Shown here one piece after another: positions 1 to 8,900 of a stretch of 60,691 nt of DNA. The stretch spans positions 1-60,691 of the forward strand of contig JAJVHS010000007.1 in the NCBI GenBank assembly GCA_022072615.1, in the 5' to 3' direction. Both the position numbers and the translations under genes were made by a program. Under the pieces are notes generated by a model that worked only from the letters and a program-made list of their open reading frames with translations, was not told the origin of the DNA and searched no databases. Within the stretch, counting starts at the first letter, position 1. Each line of letters starts with the position of its first letter. The DNA comes from Phycisphaerales bacterium. GTDB taxonomy: Bacteria > Planctomycetota > Phycisphaerae > Phycisphaerales > UBA1924.

Positions 1-1480
1 CGCGCCGACGCTGCCGCCGCCCGCGCCGTATGTCCCCAGGGACAACACGGTCGACATCGAGCTGTCGGAGTACGCGGGGTACGCGGGGTTGATCGCGGCC
101 AACGGCGGGCTCGAGCCCAGCGACGAGTCGTTCTTTGCTCGCAAGCACGGCTTCAAGGTGCGGATCAAGCTGAGCGAGGAGGAGGCGTGGGACCGACTGC
201 AGTCTGGCGAGCTGGCGGCAAGCGCGACGACAGCGGATGTGCTGGCGGTCTTCGGGCGGCAGTTCAACGTGGTGGTGCCGGCGCAGATTGCGTACTCGCG
301 CGGTGCCGACGGGATCGTGGTGACATCGGACGTGCGGCGGGTGAACGACCTCAAGGGCAAGACGCTGGCGACGATCCAATACACGGAGGCGGAGTTCTTC
401 ATCCGTTTCCTGGCGCAGGAGTCGGGGACGCCGGTGGCGATCCGCGATGATTTTTCGATCCCGGCGAAGGCGGATTCGATCAACCTGGTGTTCGCGGAGG
501 ATGGCGACGCGGCCGGTCAGATCTTCGCGGAGGACCTGGCGGCGGGCGCCGGGCGGCTGGCCGGGGCGGTGACCTGGGAGCCGACGCCCAGCGAGGTCGC
601 GGCGGGGAGCGGCGGGAAGGCGAGGATGCTGGCGACCAACCGGAACCTGCTGATCATCGCCGACATCCTGATCGTCAACCGCGGGTTCGCGACGGAGAAC
701 CCCAAGATGGTGGCGGGGCTGGTGGAGGGGCTGCTCGAGGGCAACCGCATGATGCGGGACGAGCCGGCCCGGCACGCGGCCGTCGTGGCCAAGGCCTTCA
801 ACTGGGACGCCCAGAAGACCAGGGACGAACTGGCGAAGGTGCATTTCTCGAACCTGCCGGAGAACGAGGCGTTCTTCTCCGGGGCGATCGACATGGCGGG
901 CAGCTTCGGGGGGATCTACCAGTCGAGCGTGCTCGCGTACGGGCCGGAGATCATCAAGAACCCTGTGGGCCCGGAGCGGTTCGTGGACGCTTCGCACCTG
1001 GCGGCGCTGCGGGCGTCGGGCGCATTCGGCGACCAGCGCATCGTGATCGCTCCGATCAGGACCGAGGGGAAGAGCCAGCTCGAGGATGACCCGCTGCTGT
1101 CGCGGGACATCCGGTTCCTGTTCCAGCCGAATTCGTCGGCGCTGGACATGTCGAACCCGGCGAACACGGAGGACCTGCAGCGCATCGCCAAGCTGCTCCA
1201 GGTCAGCCCGGGGTCGTTCGTGCTGCTGCGCGGGCACGTCGATGACGCGAAGGTCAACGAGTTCCGCAAGCAGGGCGGGGATTCACTCGTGCGCAAGAAG
1301 GCGCTGGAGGCGATGGAGCTTTCGACGAACCGTGCGGGCGAGATCAAGCGGCTGCTGATCGAGCTGCACAAGGTGGATGCCGCGCGGATCGAGACGATCG
1401 GCCGCGGATGGGAGGAGCCGGCGGGGAGAGCGTCGGACGCGAACCGGCGGGTCGAGGTGCAGTGGCACACGCTGGAGTAG
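1..1480 (+). CDS. Substrate-binding protein fused to OmpA-like domain, 5' partial
   Basis: The frame is open from base 2, so the true N-terminus and any signal peptide lie upstream; the TTG at 89 is an internal codon. About 330 visible residues resemble a NitT/TauT-type periplasmic binding protein (segments such as VDIELSEYAGYAGLI and GLVEGLLEGNRMM). The last ~120 residues form an OmpA-like peptidoglycan-binding fold: IRFLFQPNSSALDM at its start, LLRGHVDD in the middle, and TIGRGWEEP followed by ANRRVEV at the end. The family usually ends in G-x-G-E...N-R-R-V-E, so the match is good although the segment near RASDANRR is short. I infer an exported solute-binding protein held on the cell wall. 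The solute is unknown, and no permease or ATPase is inside the window; they may be upstream. Confidence 0.75.
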   Translation, partial: APTLPPPAPYVPRDNTVDIELSEYAGYAGLIAANGGLEPSDESFFARKHGFKVRIKLSEEEAWDRLQSGELAASATTADVLAVFGRQFNVVVPAQIAYSRGADGIVVTSDVRRVNDLKGKTLATIQYTEAEFFIRFLAQESGTPVAIRDDFSIPAKADSINLVFAEDGDAAGQIFAEDLAAGAGRLAGAVTWEPTPSEVAAGSGGKARMLATNRNLLIIADILIVNRGFATENPKMVAGLVEGLLEGNRMMRDEPARHAAVVAKAFNWDAQKTRDELAKVHFSNLPENEAFFSGAIDMAGSFGGIYQSSVLAYGPEIIKNPVGPERFVDASHLAALRASGAFGDQRIVIAPIRTEGKSQLEDDPLLSRDIRFLFQPNSSALDMSNPANTEDLQRIAKLLQVSPGSFVLLRGHVDDAKVNEFRKQGGDSLVRKKALEAMELSTNRAGEIKRLLIELHKVDAARIETIGRGWEEPAGRASDANRRVEVQWHTLE

Positions 1481-1791
1481 CGAGCCAGCGCTTGAAAGAC
1501 CGGAGACGGACCGGACTCGCGTCGGGGGATGTGGGGGTCGTGTTCGGCTGCGCCGGTCCCGGATGAAGCCCGATTCGGACGTCCGCGTGGGAAGGGAAAA
1601 TCTGGTGACGGCGGGTGGAAACCGGAATCCAAACCGAAAGCCGGGATTGCGGGGGTTGGCGTGCGCCCGGATCGCGGCGGGTGACGAAATCGGTGTGTGC
1701 CGCGTCCATTTGAGGTACGCTGGCCGAGGTGGAGGCCGGGGCGCTGGCTGGCGGCTTCGGTGGCGACGGGGCGGCAGATCGGAGGCTGGTG
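1481..1791. other. Intergenic region without a gene
   Basis: About 310 bases between two plus-strand genes. I see no convincing frame or RNA gene. A TACGCT hexamer near 1717 could be a -10 element for the downstream glycosyltransferase. Confidence 0.5.
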
Positions 1792-2634
1792 ATGAGGACA
1801 CTGGTGGCGATTCCGGTCTTCAACGAAGCCGACCACGTGCGGTCGGTGGTTTCGCGGGTGCTCGACTACGTGGGAAACGTCCTGATCATCGATGACGGGT
1901 CGACCGACGCGACGCCGGACCTGGTGCGCGAGTTCCCGGTGGATGTGATCCGGCACGCGGTCAACCGCGGGTACGGGCGGAGCATCGCCGACGCTCTGCG
2001 GTGGGCGGCGGCGGACGGGTACGACTGGGTCATTACCATGGACTGCGACGAGCAGCACGAGCCGGATCGCATCCCGGATTTCCTGCGCGAGCAGGACCGG
2101 GGTGATGCGGACATCATCAGCGGGTCGCGGTACATGACTGAATCACCGCACCAGGCCGATACGCCGGATGGGCCGCGGGGTGTGGTGCGTTTGGGCCGCG
2201 GCCAGGTCGTCGTGACGGAGTCGCCGCGGCCGCGGATCGCGGTGCCGCCGGACCGGCGACAGATCAACGCGACCATCACCGCGGAGCTGAATGCTCGGCT
2301 GGGTTCGAGGCTCGGGGCTCGACTGACGGATGGTTTCTGCGGTTTCAAGTCGCACCGAGTGGACGCGATCCGTGAGCTGAGGCTGACCGAGGACGGGTAC
2401 GCGTTCCCGATGCAGTTGTGGGTACAGGCGGCGGCGGCCGGGCTGCGGGTGCGCGAGCTGCCTGTGGAGTTGATCTACAACGATCCGAACCGGTCGTTCG
2501 GGGGCATGCTCGATGATCCTGCGGTCCGGCTCGCGCATTACCGCAAGGTGCTCAAGCGAGAGATCCTGCGGAACGCGGACAGGCTGGGCCCGCAGGCGTC
2601 GGCGGGGCTGTGCTCGGGATGTGGCTGCCAGTGA
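1792..2634 (+). CDS. Family 2 glycosyltransferase
   Basis: 280 residues, GT-A fold of the dolichol-phosphate-mannose-synthase-like kind. Visible motifs are the N-terminal strand VAIPVFNEADHV (5-16), the nucleotide-binding IIDDGSTDAT (32-41) and the metal-binding TMDCDEQHEP (82-91), with GFCGFKSHR later in the acceptor half. There is no membrane segment, so it should act in the cytoplasm on a nucleotide sugar and probably a lipid acceptor. The ATG is chosen because GGAGG lies six bases upstream; a GTG at 1729 is possible but adds residues unlike the family. A stretch of about 25 residues around PDGPRGVVRLGRGQVVVTES is rich in Pro/Arg. The stop overlaps the next gene by four bases, so the two are probably translated together. 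Confidence 0.85.
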   Translation: MRTLVAIPVFNEADHVRSVVSRVLDYVGNVLIIDDGSTDATPDLVREFPVDVIRHAVNRGYGRSIADALRWAAADGYDWVITMDCDEQHEPDRIPDFLREQDRGDADIISGSRYMTESPHQADTPDGPRGVVRLGRGQVVVTESPRPRIAVPPDRRQINATITAELNARLGSRLGARLTDGFCGFKSHRVDAIRELRLTEDGYAFPMQLWVQAAAAGLRVRELPVELIYNDPNRSFGGMLDDPAVRLAHYRKVLKREILRNADRLGPQASAGLCSGCGCQ

Positions 2635-4028
2635 GTGAGCGGGCCGTGACGGAGCAGGAAGCGAGCGCGTCTTCGGTGCTCGGGCGGCACGGGGGTGTGT
2701 ATGTTCAGCCCGGTGGCGGCGCCTGGCGGGAGATGGTGCAGGCGTCTTGGTCGCATGCGCGGTCGAATTACGCCGCCCTTGCGCTGCGTGAACAGCTCGG
2801 GCTGCCGACGGACCGCCCGGTCGTGATGTCCGGGCACCAGGCGGTGCTGTGGCACCCGGGGATCCTGGCCAAGTGGTACGCCCTGCGGGCGGCGGCCGGT
2901 GCGATGGGCGCAGCGGCGGCGTGGGTCGTCGTGGATCACGACACGGACGACCTGTCGGTCGTGCATTACCCGGGCCGGCGGGCGGGAATCCTGACGCGGG
3001 CGCCGTGGCGATGGCGTGAGCCATTAGGGAGCCAGGTTCCGGCGTGCGCGGCGGGTGCACGGCCGCCCACGCAGCCCGCGGGGGACGTGGCGGCGTCGGA
3101 ACACATCCGGTCGGCGCTCGCACGAGCGATGACGACGCTGCGGGCGCACGCGGACGAGGCGACGGCGGGAAGTCAGGTGGCGAGGGCAACCGCGGACCTG
3201 GTGGGGGGAGTTGCGCCCGGGCTTGTGTACTCATCCGACATGCTGCGCTGTCCCGCGTGCGACCAGATACTCGAGTCGCTGGCGGCGGATCCGCAGGCGT
3301 GCGTGGACGCGTACAACGCGGCGGCGGTTCGGCACCCGGAGGCCGGACTGAGGACGCTGGTCGCCGACGAGATCAACGATCGATGGGAGCTGCCGCTGTG
3401 GCGTTGGGCGATGGGCTCGCCGCGCCAGCGCGTGTTTGCCGAGGAACTGGGATCGCAACTCGCCGGTGCGAGGCTTGCACCCCGGGCCGTCTTCATGACA
3501 GGGCTATTGCGGAGCCTCGCGTGCGACCTGTTCATTCACGGGGTCGGCGGCGGGGTGTACGACGTGGCGAGCGAGCAGTGGTGGGGGCGGTGGCGGCCGG
3601 CCGATCGGCTCGCGGGGACGGCCGTCGTGTCCGCGACGCTGCACCTGCACACGGGTGACAGCGAGACCGATGCGAAGCGGGTCGTTGATCGGGCGCGATG
3701 GACGGCGCACCACGCGGCGCACAACCCGCGGGTCACGGGCGATGAGCCCGCACAGGCCAGGAAGCTCGAGTTGGCGAGGCGGATCTCCGCGCTCCCGAAG
3801 CGAACGGCCGAGCGGCGCGAGGCGTTCAGCGAACTGCACGAATTCATCGCCCAGCACGGCCGGCGCGCGGAGCGTTCATTGGCGATGCTGCGGGAACGGG
3901 CCGAGGAGGCTGCTCGGGCCGGGAAAGACGCGGCGGACCCTGCGGGTCGCGACTGGCCATTTTTCCTGTATCCGGAGGACGAACTGCGGGAGCTTGAACG
4001 GAACATCGAGCAACGGGTGCGGGGTTGA
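2631..4028 (+). CDS. BshC-like hypothetical protein
   Basis: 465 residues from the GTG whose GTGA overlaps the stop of the glycosyltransferase; an ATG at 2619 and a GTG at 2610 are alternatives. The N-terminal third has VVMSGHQAVLWHPGILAKW and later WVVVDHDTDD, which line up by eye with the Rossmann part of the bacillithiol enzyme BshC (GQQ...GPLYT and EDHD). The second half has DLFIHGVGGGVYD and a helical C-terminus, also placed as in BshC, whereas the BshC C-terminal coiled segments are not obvious. No other bacillithiol gene is in the window. I infer a distant relative of unknown reaction, perhaps adding a thiol or amine compound to a sugar made by its neighbour. There is one Cys-x-x-Cys (CPAC) near residue 205. 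Confidence 0.7.
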   Translation: MSERAVTEQEASASSVLGRHGGVYVQPGGGAWREMVQASWSHARSNYAALALREQLGLPTDRPVVMSGHQAVLWHPGILAKWYALRAAAGAMGAAAAWVVVDHDTDDLSVVHYPGRRAGILTRAPWRWREPLGSQVPACAAGARPPTQPAGDVAASEHIRSALARAMTTLRAHADEATAGSQVARATADLVGGVAPGLVYSSDMLRCPACDQILESLAADPQACVDAYNAAAVRHPEAGLRTLVADEINDRWELPLWRWAMGSPRQRVFAEELGSQLAGARLAPRAVFMTGLLRSLACDLFIHGVGGGVYDVASEQWWGRWRPADRLAGTAVVSATLHLHTGDSETDAKRVVDRARWTAHHAAHNPRVTGDEPAQARKLELARRISALPKRTAERREAFSELHEFIAQHGRRAERSLAMLRERAEEAARAGKDAADPAGRDWPFFLYPEDELRELERNIEQRVRG

Positions 4029-4081
4029 GCGTCGGTTCGGGGAAGCGGTTGACCATTCTGGGCGATTCGTGTTGGCCCTTG

Positions 4082-4102
4082 CAGAGACGTCGGGCGTCTC
4101 TG
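4082..4102. terminator. Hairpin between convergent genes
   Basis: Perfect 8-bp stem CAGAGACG / CGTCTCTG with a TCGGG loop, lying between two convergent genes. No T-run on either side, so termination is an inference from position. Confidence 0.45.
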
Positions 4103-4172
4103 AATGCTCGGGGCTTCTTGTGGTGGACCTGGCAGGTCGGCGATCGAGCGGACTGAACACGGAAGGCGCCCG

Positions 4173-4469
4173 TTATTCGCCGTCACCTTCGCGGGCGGCG
4201 CCGGGCGGACCGTCGTCGAGGAGTTTTCGCCAGGCGAGCGCGGCGGGCGCGCCGCGTTCGGTAAAGCGCCCGCTCGCGGCTCGGTGGATCAGCGTCTCGA
4301 CTTCTTCGCGTGAGAACTCCCAGTTCAGGCCGCCGTGGGGCGGGCCCTTGATACGAGCGGCCTTGCGGATCATGTCGAAGGTCTTGCCGGATATATCCGC
4401 GGCTTCGAGCAGCTGCTGCTTGGTGTAGGTCTCGCCGGCGTGGGTGCGTCGTTCCTGGCCGCGTCGCAT
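4173..4469 (-). CDS. Small helix-turn-helix-like protein
   Basis: 98 residues. The part from about 13 to 62 (GETYTKQQLLEAADISGKTF, then a basic KAARIKGPPHGG loop and EFSREEVETLI) looks like a winged-helix/MerR-excisionase type DNA-binding unit: a first helix, a turn at DIS, a recognition-like helix and a second short helix. The tail is acidic and Gly-rich. A CGGAGATCAC sequence right before the ATG is a good ribosome site. It is upstream of nothing on its own strand and convergent with the BshC-like gene. Function unknown; DNA binding is inferred from pattern only. Confidence 0.6.
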   Translation of the reverse strand: MRRGQERRTHAGETYTKQQLLEAADISGKTFDMIRKAARIKGPPHGGLNWEFSREEVETLIHRAASGRFTERGAPAALAWRKLLDDGPPGAAREGDGE

Positions 4470-4516
4470 GTGATCTCCGTGAGGTGCTGACTGGTCGATG
4501 CTCGGCGCGGGCCCGT

Positions 4517-5947
4517 TCAGCCGAGTTCTTCGATGGCTCGGTCGATGGTGGAGGCGCCGATGATCTCGATGCCCGGGCGACGGGCAGGTCGGGCATCGGT
4601 CGCCGGGACGATGACACGCGTGTAGCCGAGCCGGACCGCCTCGGCCAGCCGCTGATCCATGTGGCCGACGGGTCGCACTTCGCCGCCCAGCCCGACTTCG
4701 CCGACCGCGCAGGTGGCGGGCGCGGCGGCTCGTTTGTAGTGCGACCCGGCGATCGCGAGCAGCAAGGCCAGGTCCGACCCGGGATCGACGATGCGCAGGC
4801 CGCCGACGCTCGACGCGAACACGTCGCGATCAGCGAGGCGCAGGCCGGCGTGCTGCTCGAGCACGGCGATCAGCATGGCGACGCGGTTGGCGTCGACGCC
4901 GGAGCACTTGCGCTTGGCGGCGCCCAGGAATCCGGTGGCGGTGAGGGCCTGGAGCTCGACCAGCACGCAGCGCGTGCCGGTCATCACGGGGCAGACAATC
5001 GAGCCGGGGCGCGGCTTGGTCGAGCCTTCAACCGCCGCAACACCGGCGCCCTCGGGCGCTTCCTTGAGGCCCTGCGACGTCATCTCGAAGAGGCCGATCT
5101 CGAGCGTGGTCCCGAAGCGGTTTTTCACGGCGCGGACGACGCGGTGTGCGTGGTAGCGGTCGCCCTCGAACCACAGGACCGCGTCGACGAGATGCTCGAG
5201 CAGCCGCGGTCCCGCGAGCATCCCGTCCTTGGTGACATGGCCCACGAGGATGACGGCGGTGCCGGTGAGCTTGGCGAGCGTGACGAGGTCGGTGCAGCAG
5301 CGCCGGAGCTGCGTCACGGACCCGGCGCCGGCGGGGATGTCCGACCGGTAGACCATCTGGATCGAATCGACGATGAGGACAGCGGGCTGGAGGCGGCGGG
5401 CCTGCTCGGCGATGCGCGACAGGTTGGTTTCGGCCAGGACGTAGAGGTTGTCGTGTTCGCGGGGCGATTCCCGGTGGTCCAGGCGGGCGGAGCGCATCTT
5501 GACCTGTTCGGCCGACTCTTCGCTGGAGACATAGAGCACGCGGGAGCCCTGGTCGGCCCAGGCGCGGCCAGCCTGGAGGAGGAGCGTGGACTTGCCGATG
5601 CCCGGTTCGCCGCCCACGAGCACGGCCGAGCCGGCAACGACGCCGCGCGCGTCGTCCGCACCGCCGAGCACGCGGTCGAACTCGGGGATGCCTGACCGCA
5701 GGCGCGCGGCGGACTGGCCGTCGGAGTCGATCTCCGACAGCGGCCGGGCGGGGTTGGCGGCGGCGGCGCCCTGTTCATCCTGGGCCAGCCACGCGACGGC
5801 GCCGCGCTGGGGGTCCTTCTCGGCGGCGGGGTCGACCGTGTGGCGGTCGAGCGATTCCCACGTGCCGCAATCGGGGCACTTGCCCATCCAGCGCGTCTGC
5901 GTGCCCCCACAGGCTCGACAGAGGAAGACGGTGCGCGGTTTGGCCAT
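4517..5947 (-). CDS. radA: DNA repair protein RadA (Sms)
   Basis: 476 residues, the usual length. An N-terminal C4 zinc finger (Cys 10, 13, 24, 27), a RecA-like ATPase with Walker A GGEPGIGKST (112-121) and the RadA signature KNRFG (275-279), then a Lon-protease-like C-terminal domain. RadA is a DnaB-like helicase that drives branch migration in recombinational repair. The start is the ATG of MAKPRT; longer frames upstream on this strand are antisense to the divergent AsmA-like gene. There is no Shine-Dalgarno sequence, and TACGCT ends seven bases before the ATG, suggesting a leaderless message. Confidence 0.95.
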   Translation of the reverse strand: MAKPRTVFLCRACGGTQTRWMGKCPDCGTWESLDRHTVDPAAEKDPQRGAVAWLAQDEQGAAAANPARPLSEIDSDGQSAARLRSGIPEFDRVLGGADDARGVVAGSAVLVGGEPGIGKSTLLLQAGRAWADQGSRVLYVSSEESAEQVKMRSARLDHRESPREHDNLYVLAETNLSRIAEQARRLQPAVLIVDSIQMVYRSDIPAGAGSVTQLRRCCTDLVTLAKLTGTAVILVGHVTKDGMLAGPRLLEHLVDAVLWFEGDRYHAHRVVRAVKNRFGTTLEIGLFEMTSQGLKEAPEGAGVAAVEGSTKPRPGSIVCPVMTGTRCVLVELQALTATGFLGAAKRKCSGVDANRVAMLIAVLEQHAGLRLADRDVFASSVGGLRIVDPGSDLALLLAIAGSHYKRAAAPATCAVGEVGLGGEVRPVGHMDQRLAEAVRLGYTRVIVPATDARPARRPGIEIIGASTIDRAIEELG

Positions 5948-5954
5948 TGGTCGG

Positions 5955-5960
5955 AGCGTA
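5955..5960 (-). promoter_or_regulatory. -10-like TACGCT, leaderless radA
   Basis: On the minus strand TACGCT is followed by seven bases and then ATG. Transcription would start at or next to the start codon. Confidence 0.5.
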
Positions 5961-5983
5961 CGCGCCCGGCGGTGTGCGCGGCG

Positions 5984-8900
5984 ATGTTCCGTGGCGTTGT
6001 GCTCGGAATACGATGGTGTGGATTCGGCCGGCGAGCGGGACGGACCGACTGGGGACCCAACCGGGACACAGCCCTGACGACGATCTCGCCTTCCTCTTCT
6101 TCCGAGCCACGACAAGACCCGCCCGCGGGCGTCGGGACGCCGGTGCGCGCCGCGCGGCGTGGGCGCCGAGCCCGGCGGTGGGTGGTCGTACTGCTGGTGA
6201 TCGTGGCGACGTGGTGGACGGCGACGCGTTCGCCGCTGGTGCGATGGGCGGTTTCGAGCCGACTGCGGGCGATGACGGGCGCGACGCTGACCGAGGGGTC
6301 GGTGCGGCTCGGGCTGACCGGGCACATCGCGGTGTGGGACGTGCTCGTGCAGGCGCCGGACGTCCACGGGCCGGGCGGCGAGATTCTTCGCGTGGACCGG
6401 ATCGACGCGGCGGTCTCGTGGCCGCGGCTGCTGGGGCTGGTGAAGGACGGCAAGCCCGCGGTGGCGGAGGTCATGCTCCACCAGCCGCGGCTGAGGCTGA
6501 GCCGCAATCCCGACGATGGGTCGCTGAATTTCAGGGCGCTGTCGCTGCCGACGTCGGGGGGTGGGACAGCGGCGATCCCGAGCATCCGGATCGATCACGG
6601 GTCGATCGAGCTGGGCGAGCACACCGGGTCGGATGCCGACGACCTGTTCACGCTGCTCAAGCACATCGAGCTGCACGGGCGAATCGTGCCGTCGTCGCCG
6701 CGGAGCGACGGGTCGGTCGAGATCGTGGTGACGCCCGAGGCGGCAGGGGAACCGCCATCGCGAGCGGTCGCGGCGACGCCCGCCCCCAAGCCGGTGACTG
6801 TGACGGGGACCGTGAAAGGTTCGGATATCGAGCTCTCGATCTCGGGGCTGTCGCTGCACGACTGGAACGTGGCGTCGGCTCCGGGCCGGGCGAGGTCGTT
6901 CTTCCAGTCCATGGACCTGGAGGGGGAGATCGGCCCGGCGACGATCGTGTACTCGCGCGGCGCAGCCCCGGGCGAGCCGGTGCTGAAGGCGTCGCTGGAG
7001 CTGATCGACGTGGCGATGAACCTTCCGGTGACGGAGAACGCCGAGAGCGCGACATCGGGGGATGCGGCGCCGGCGGACGGTCCGCTGCTGCGGATGTCGC
7101 ACGTCAACGGTACGGTGGACGTGACGAACCTGGGAACCTCGGCTCGGCTGGTGGGGAGCATCGAGGAGGTGCCCTACGAGGTGGAGCTCGACTACCGTGG
7201 CAGCGCCGCGAACAGCCCGTTTGTGTGCAAGGCTCGGACCGTCGATTTCAGGATGGAGAAGGGGCTGCGCATCCTGCGGTTCGTGCCCGAGAACGTGCGC
7301 GAGCGGCTGGCGGATTTCTCGTGGCCGACGGGTCTGGTGACGACGAACGTGACGATCTCGCGCAGTGAACCTGTCGGCGACGCCCCGGCGCCGCTCTCGG
7401 TGGTGGGCGAGATGCAGATGCGCGACGCGGTGTCGGCGTTCAAGCGATTCCCGTACGAATTCCGCGGTCTCTCGGGAAGGGTGAACTTCACGGATACCCG
7501 GATCGATATCCTCGACATCTCGGGAAGATCCACGGCGGGCGCGACGATCCAGGCGAGCGGGTTCATCGAACCGCTGACGCCCGACGCGCACTGCATCATC
7601 GACGTGCGCGTGGACAACCTGGTGATCGACGATGACGTGATCCGCGCGCTGGCCGTGCGGCGCAAGGGAATCCCGCCGACGGTGTTCAACCAGGAGCACT
7701 ACAACCGCATGGTGGCGGCGGGGCTGATCGCGAGGCCCGGCGATGCAGAGGCAGGCCCGGACGTGCCGAGGTTCGGGCTTGGCGGCCTGGCGACGGTTCG
7801 GACCCGAGTGACGCGCCCCGCCGGACCCGACACGGAGTGGCTGGAAGAGACCCAGATCGATTTCACAGAGCTCACGTTGCTGCCGGAGTGGTTCCCGCTG
7901 CCGATGATCGCGACGGGCGTGGAGGTGCGCATCGGCGATGATCTCATGACGGTGCGGGGTGGTGAATACCGGCCGATCACCGGCGGTCGAGCGGTGGCCG
8001 AGGCGAGCGTTGATTACGAGCTGGTGATGAACCCCGAGCTCAAGGGCGTCCCCGAGATCACGGTGATAGCGGAAGAGGTCGCCACGGGCCGGCTGCTCAA
8101 CTATGCGGTCGGCGCGACGATCGATCGAGCGAACCGGTCGTCCCCGACGGGTTCACCGGGCCCGCGGATCCGTGGGATCCTCGACGACCTGCGGGCGACC
8201 GGCCGGGTCGGCGGCGTGATCAGCATCTTCAACGACGACGAGGGCGAGGGTCGAGTCAAGTCGAGGATCTCGGTCGGCCCGACGATGCTGACTCCGCATC
8301 CGGAGACGCCAGAGGGGGCGTCGATCGACCGGCAGCTCGAGGTGATGGGATCGGGGCTGGTGCAGGTGACCGACCGGGCGGTGGAGTTCGAGTTCGAGGG
8401 CAAGCCGCGGGCCCGAGCGGCGGGTTCGATCGTCGGGGTTGAGCAGCCGCTGCCGACGGCCGGGACGATCCGCGTGCTGGGAACGTCGCGTCCGGGTCCG
8501 ACCGGCGAGGCGGAGCTGCGAGCCGAAGTGGCAGTGGATTCGCTGGAACTGGGACTTCCGATCGAGCAGCTGGTCGGCGTGTTCTCGCCCGCGTCGGCGC
8601 AGCGATGGGTGGACTTCTCATCGGCGTACTCGCCGGGGGGACCGGTGGACGCGGTCGTCGTGATCGAACCGACCGAGCATGAGAGCACGGCGACGGTGCG
8701 GCTGGACGGTTTCGAGGGCGTATCGGCCATGATCGAGGGAGCGGCGACGACGCTGGCCAACACGGCCGGCTCGGTGACGATCCTGCCCGGGGGTGCGATC
8801 AGGTTCGACGGCTTCGCCGCCGATGCGCGCGGCGACGATGGTGATCTCGGGCATGTTGAGGCCCAGGGCGAGATCCTGCTGGGCAATGACGAGCGCGGGC

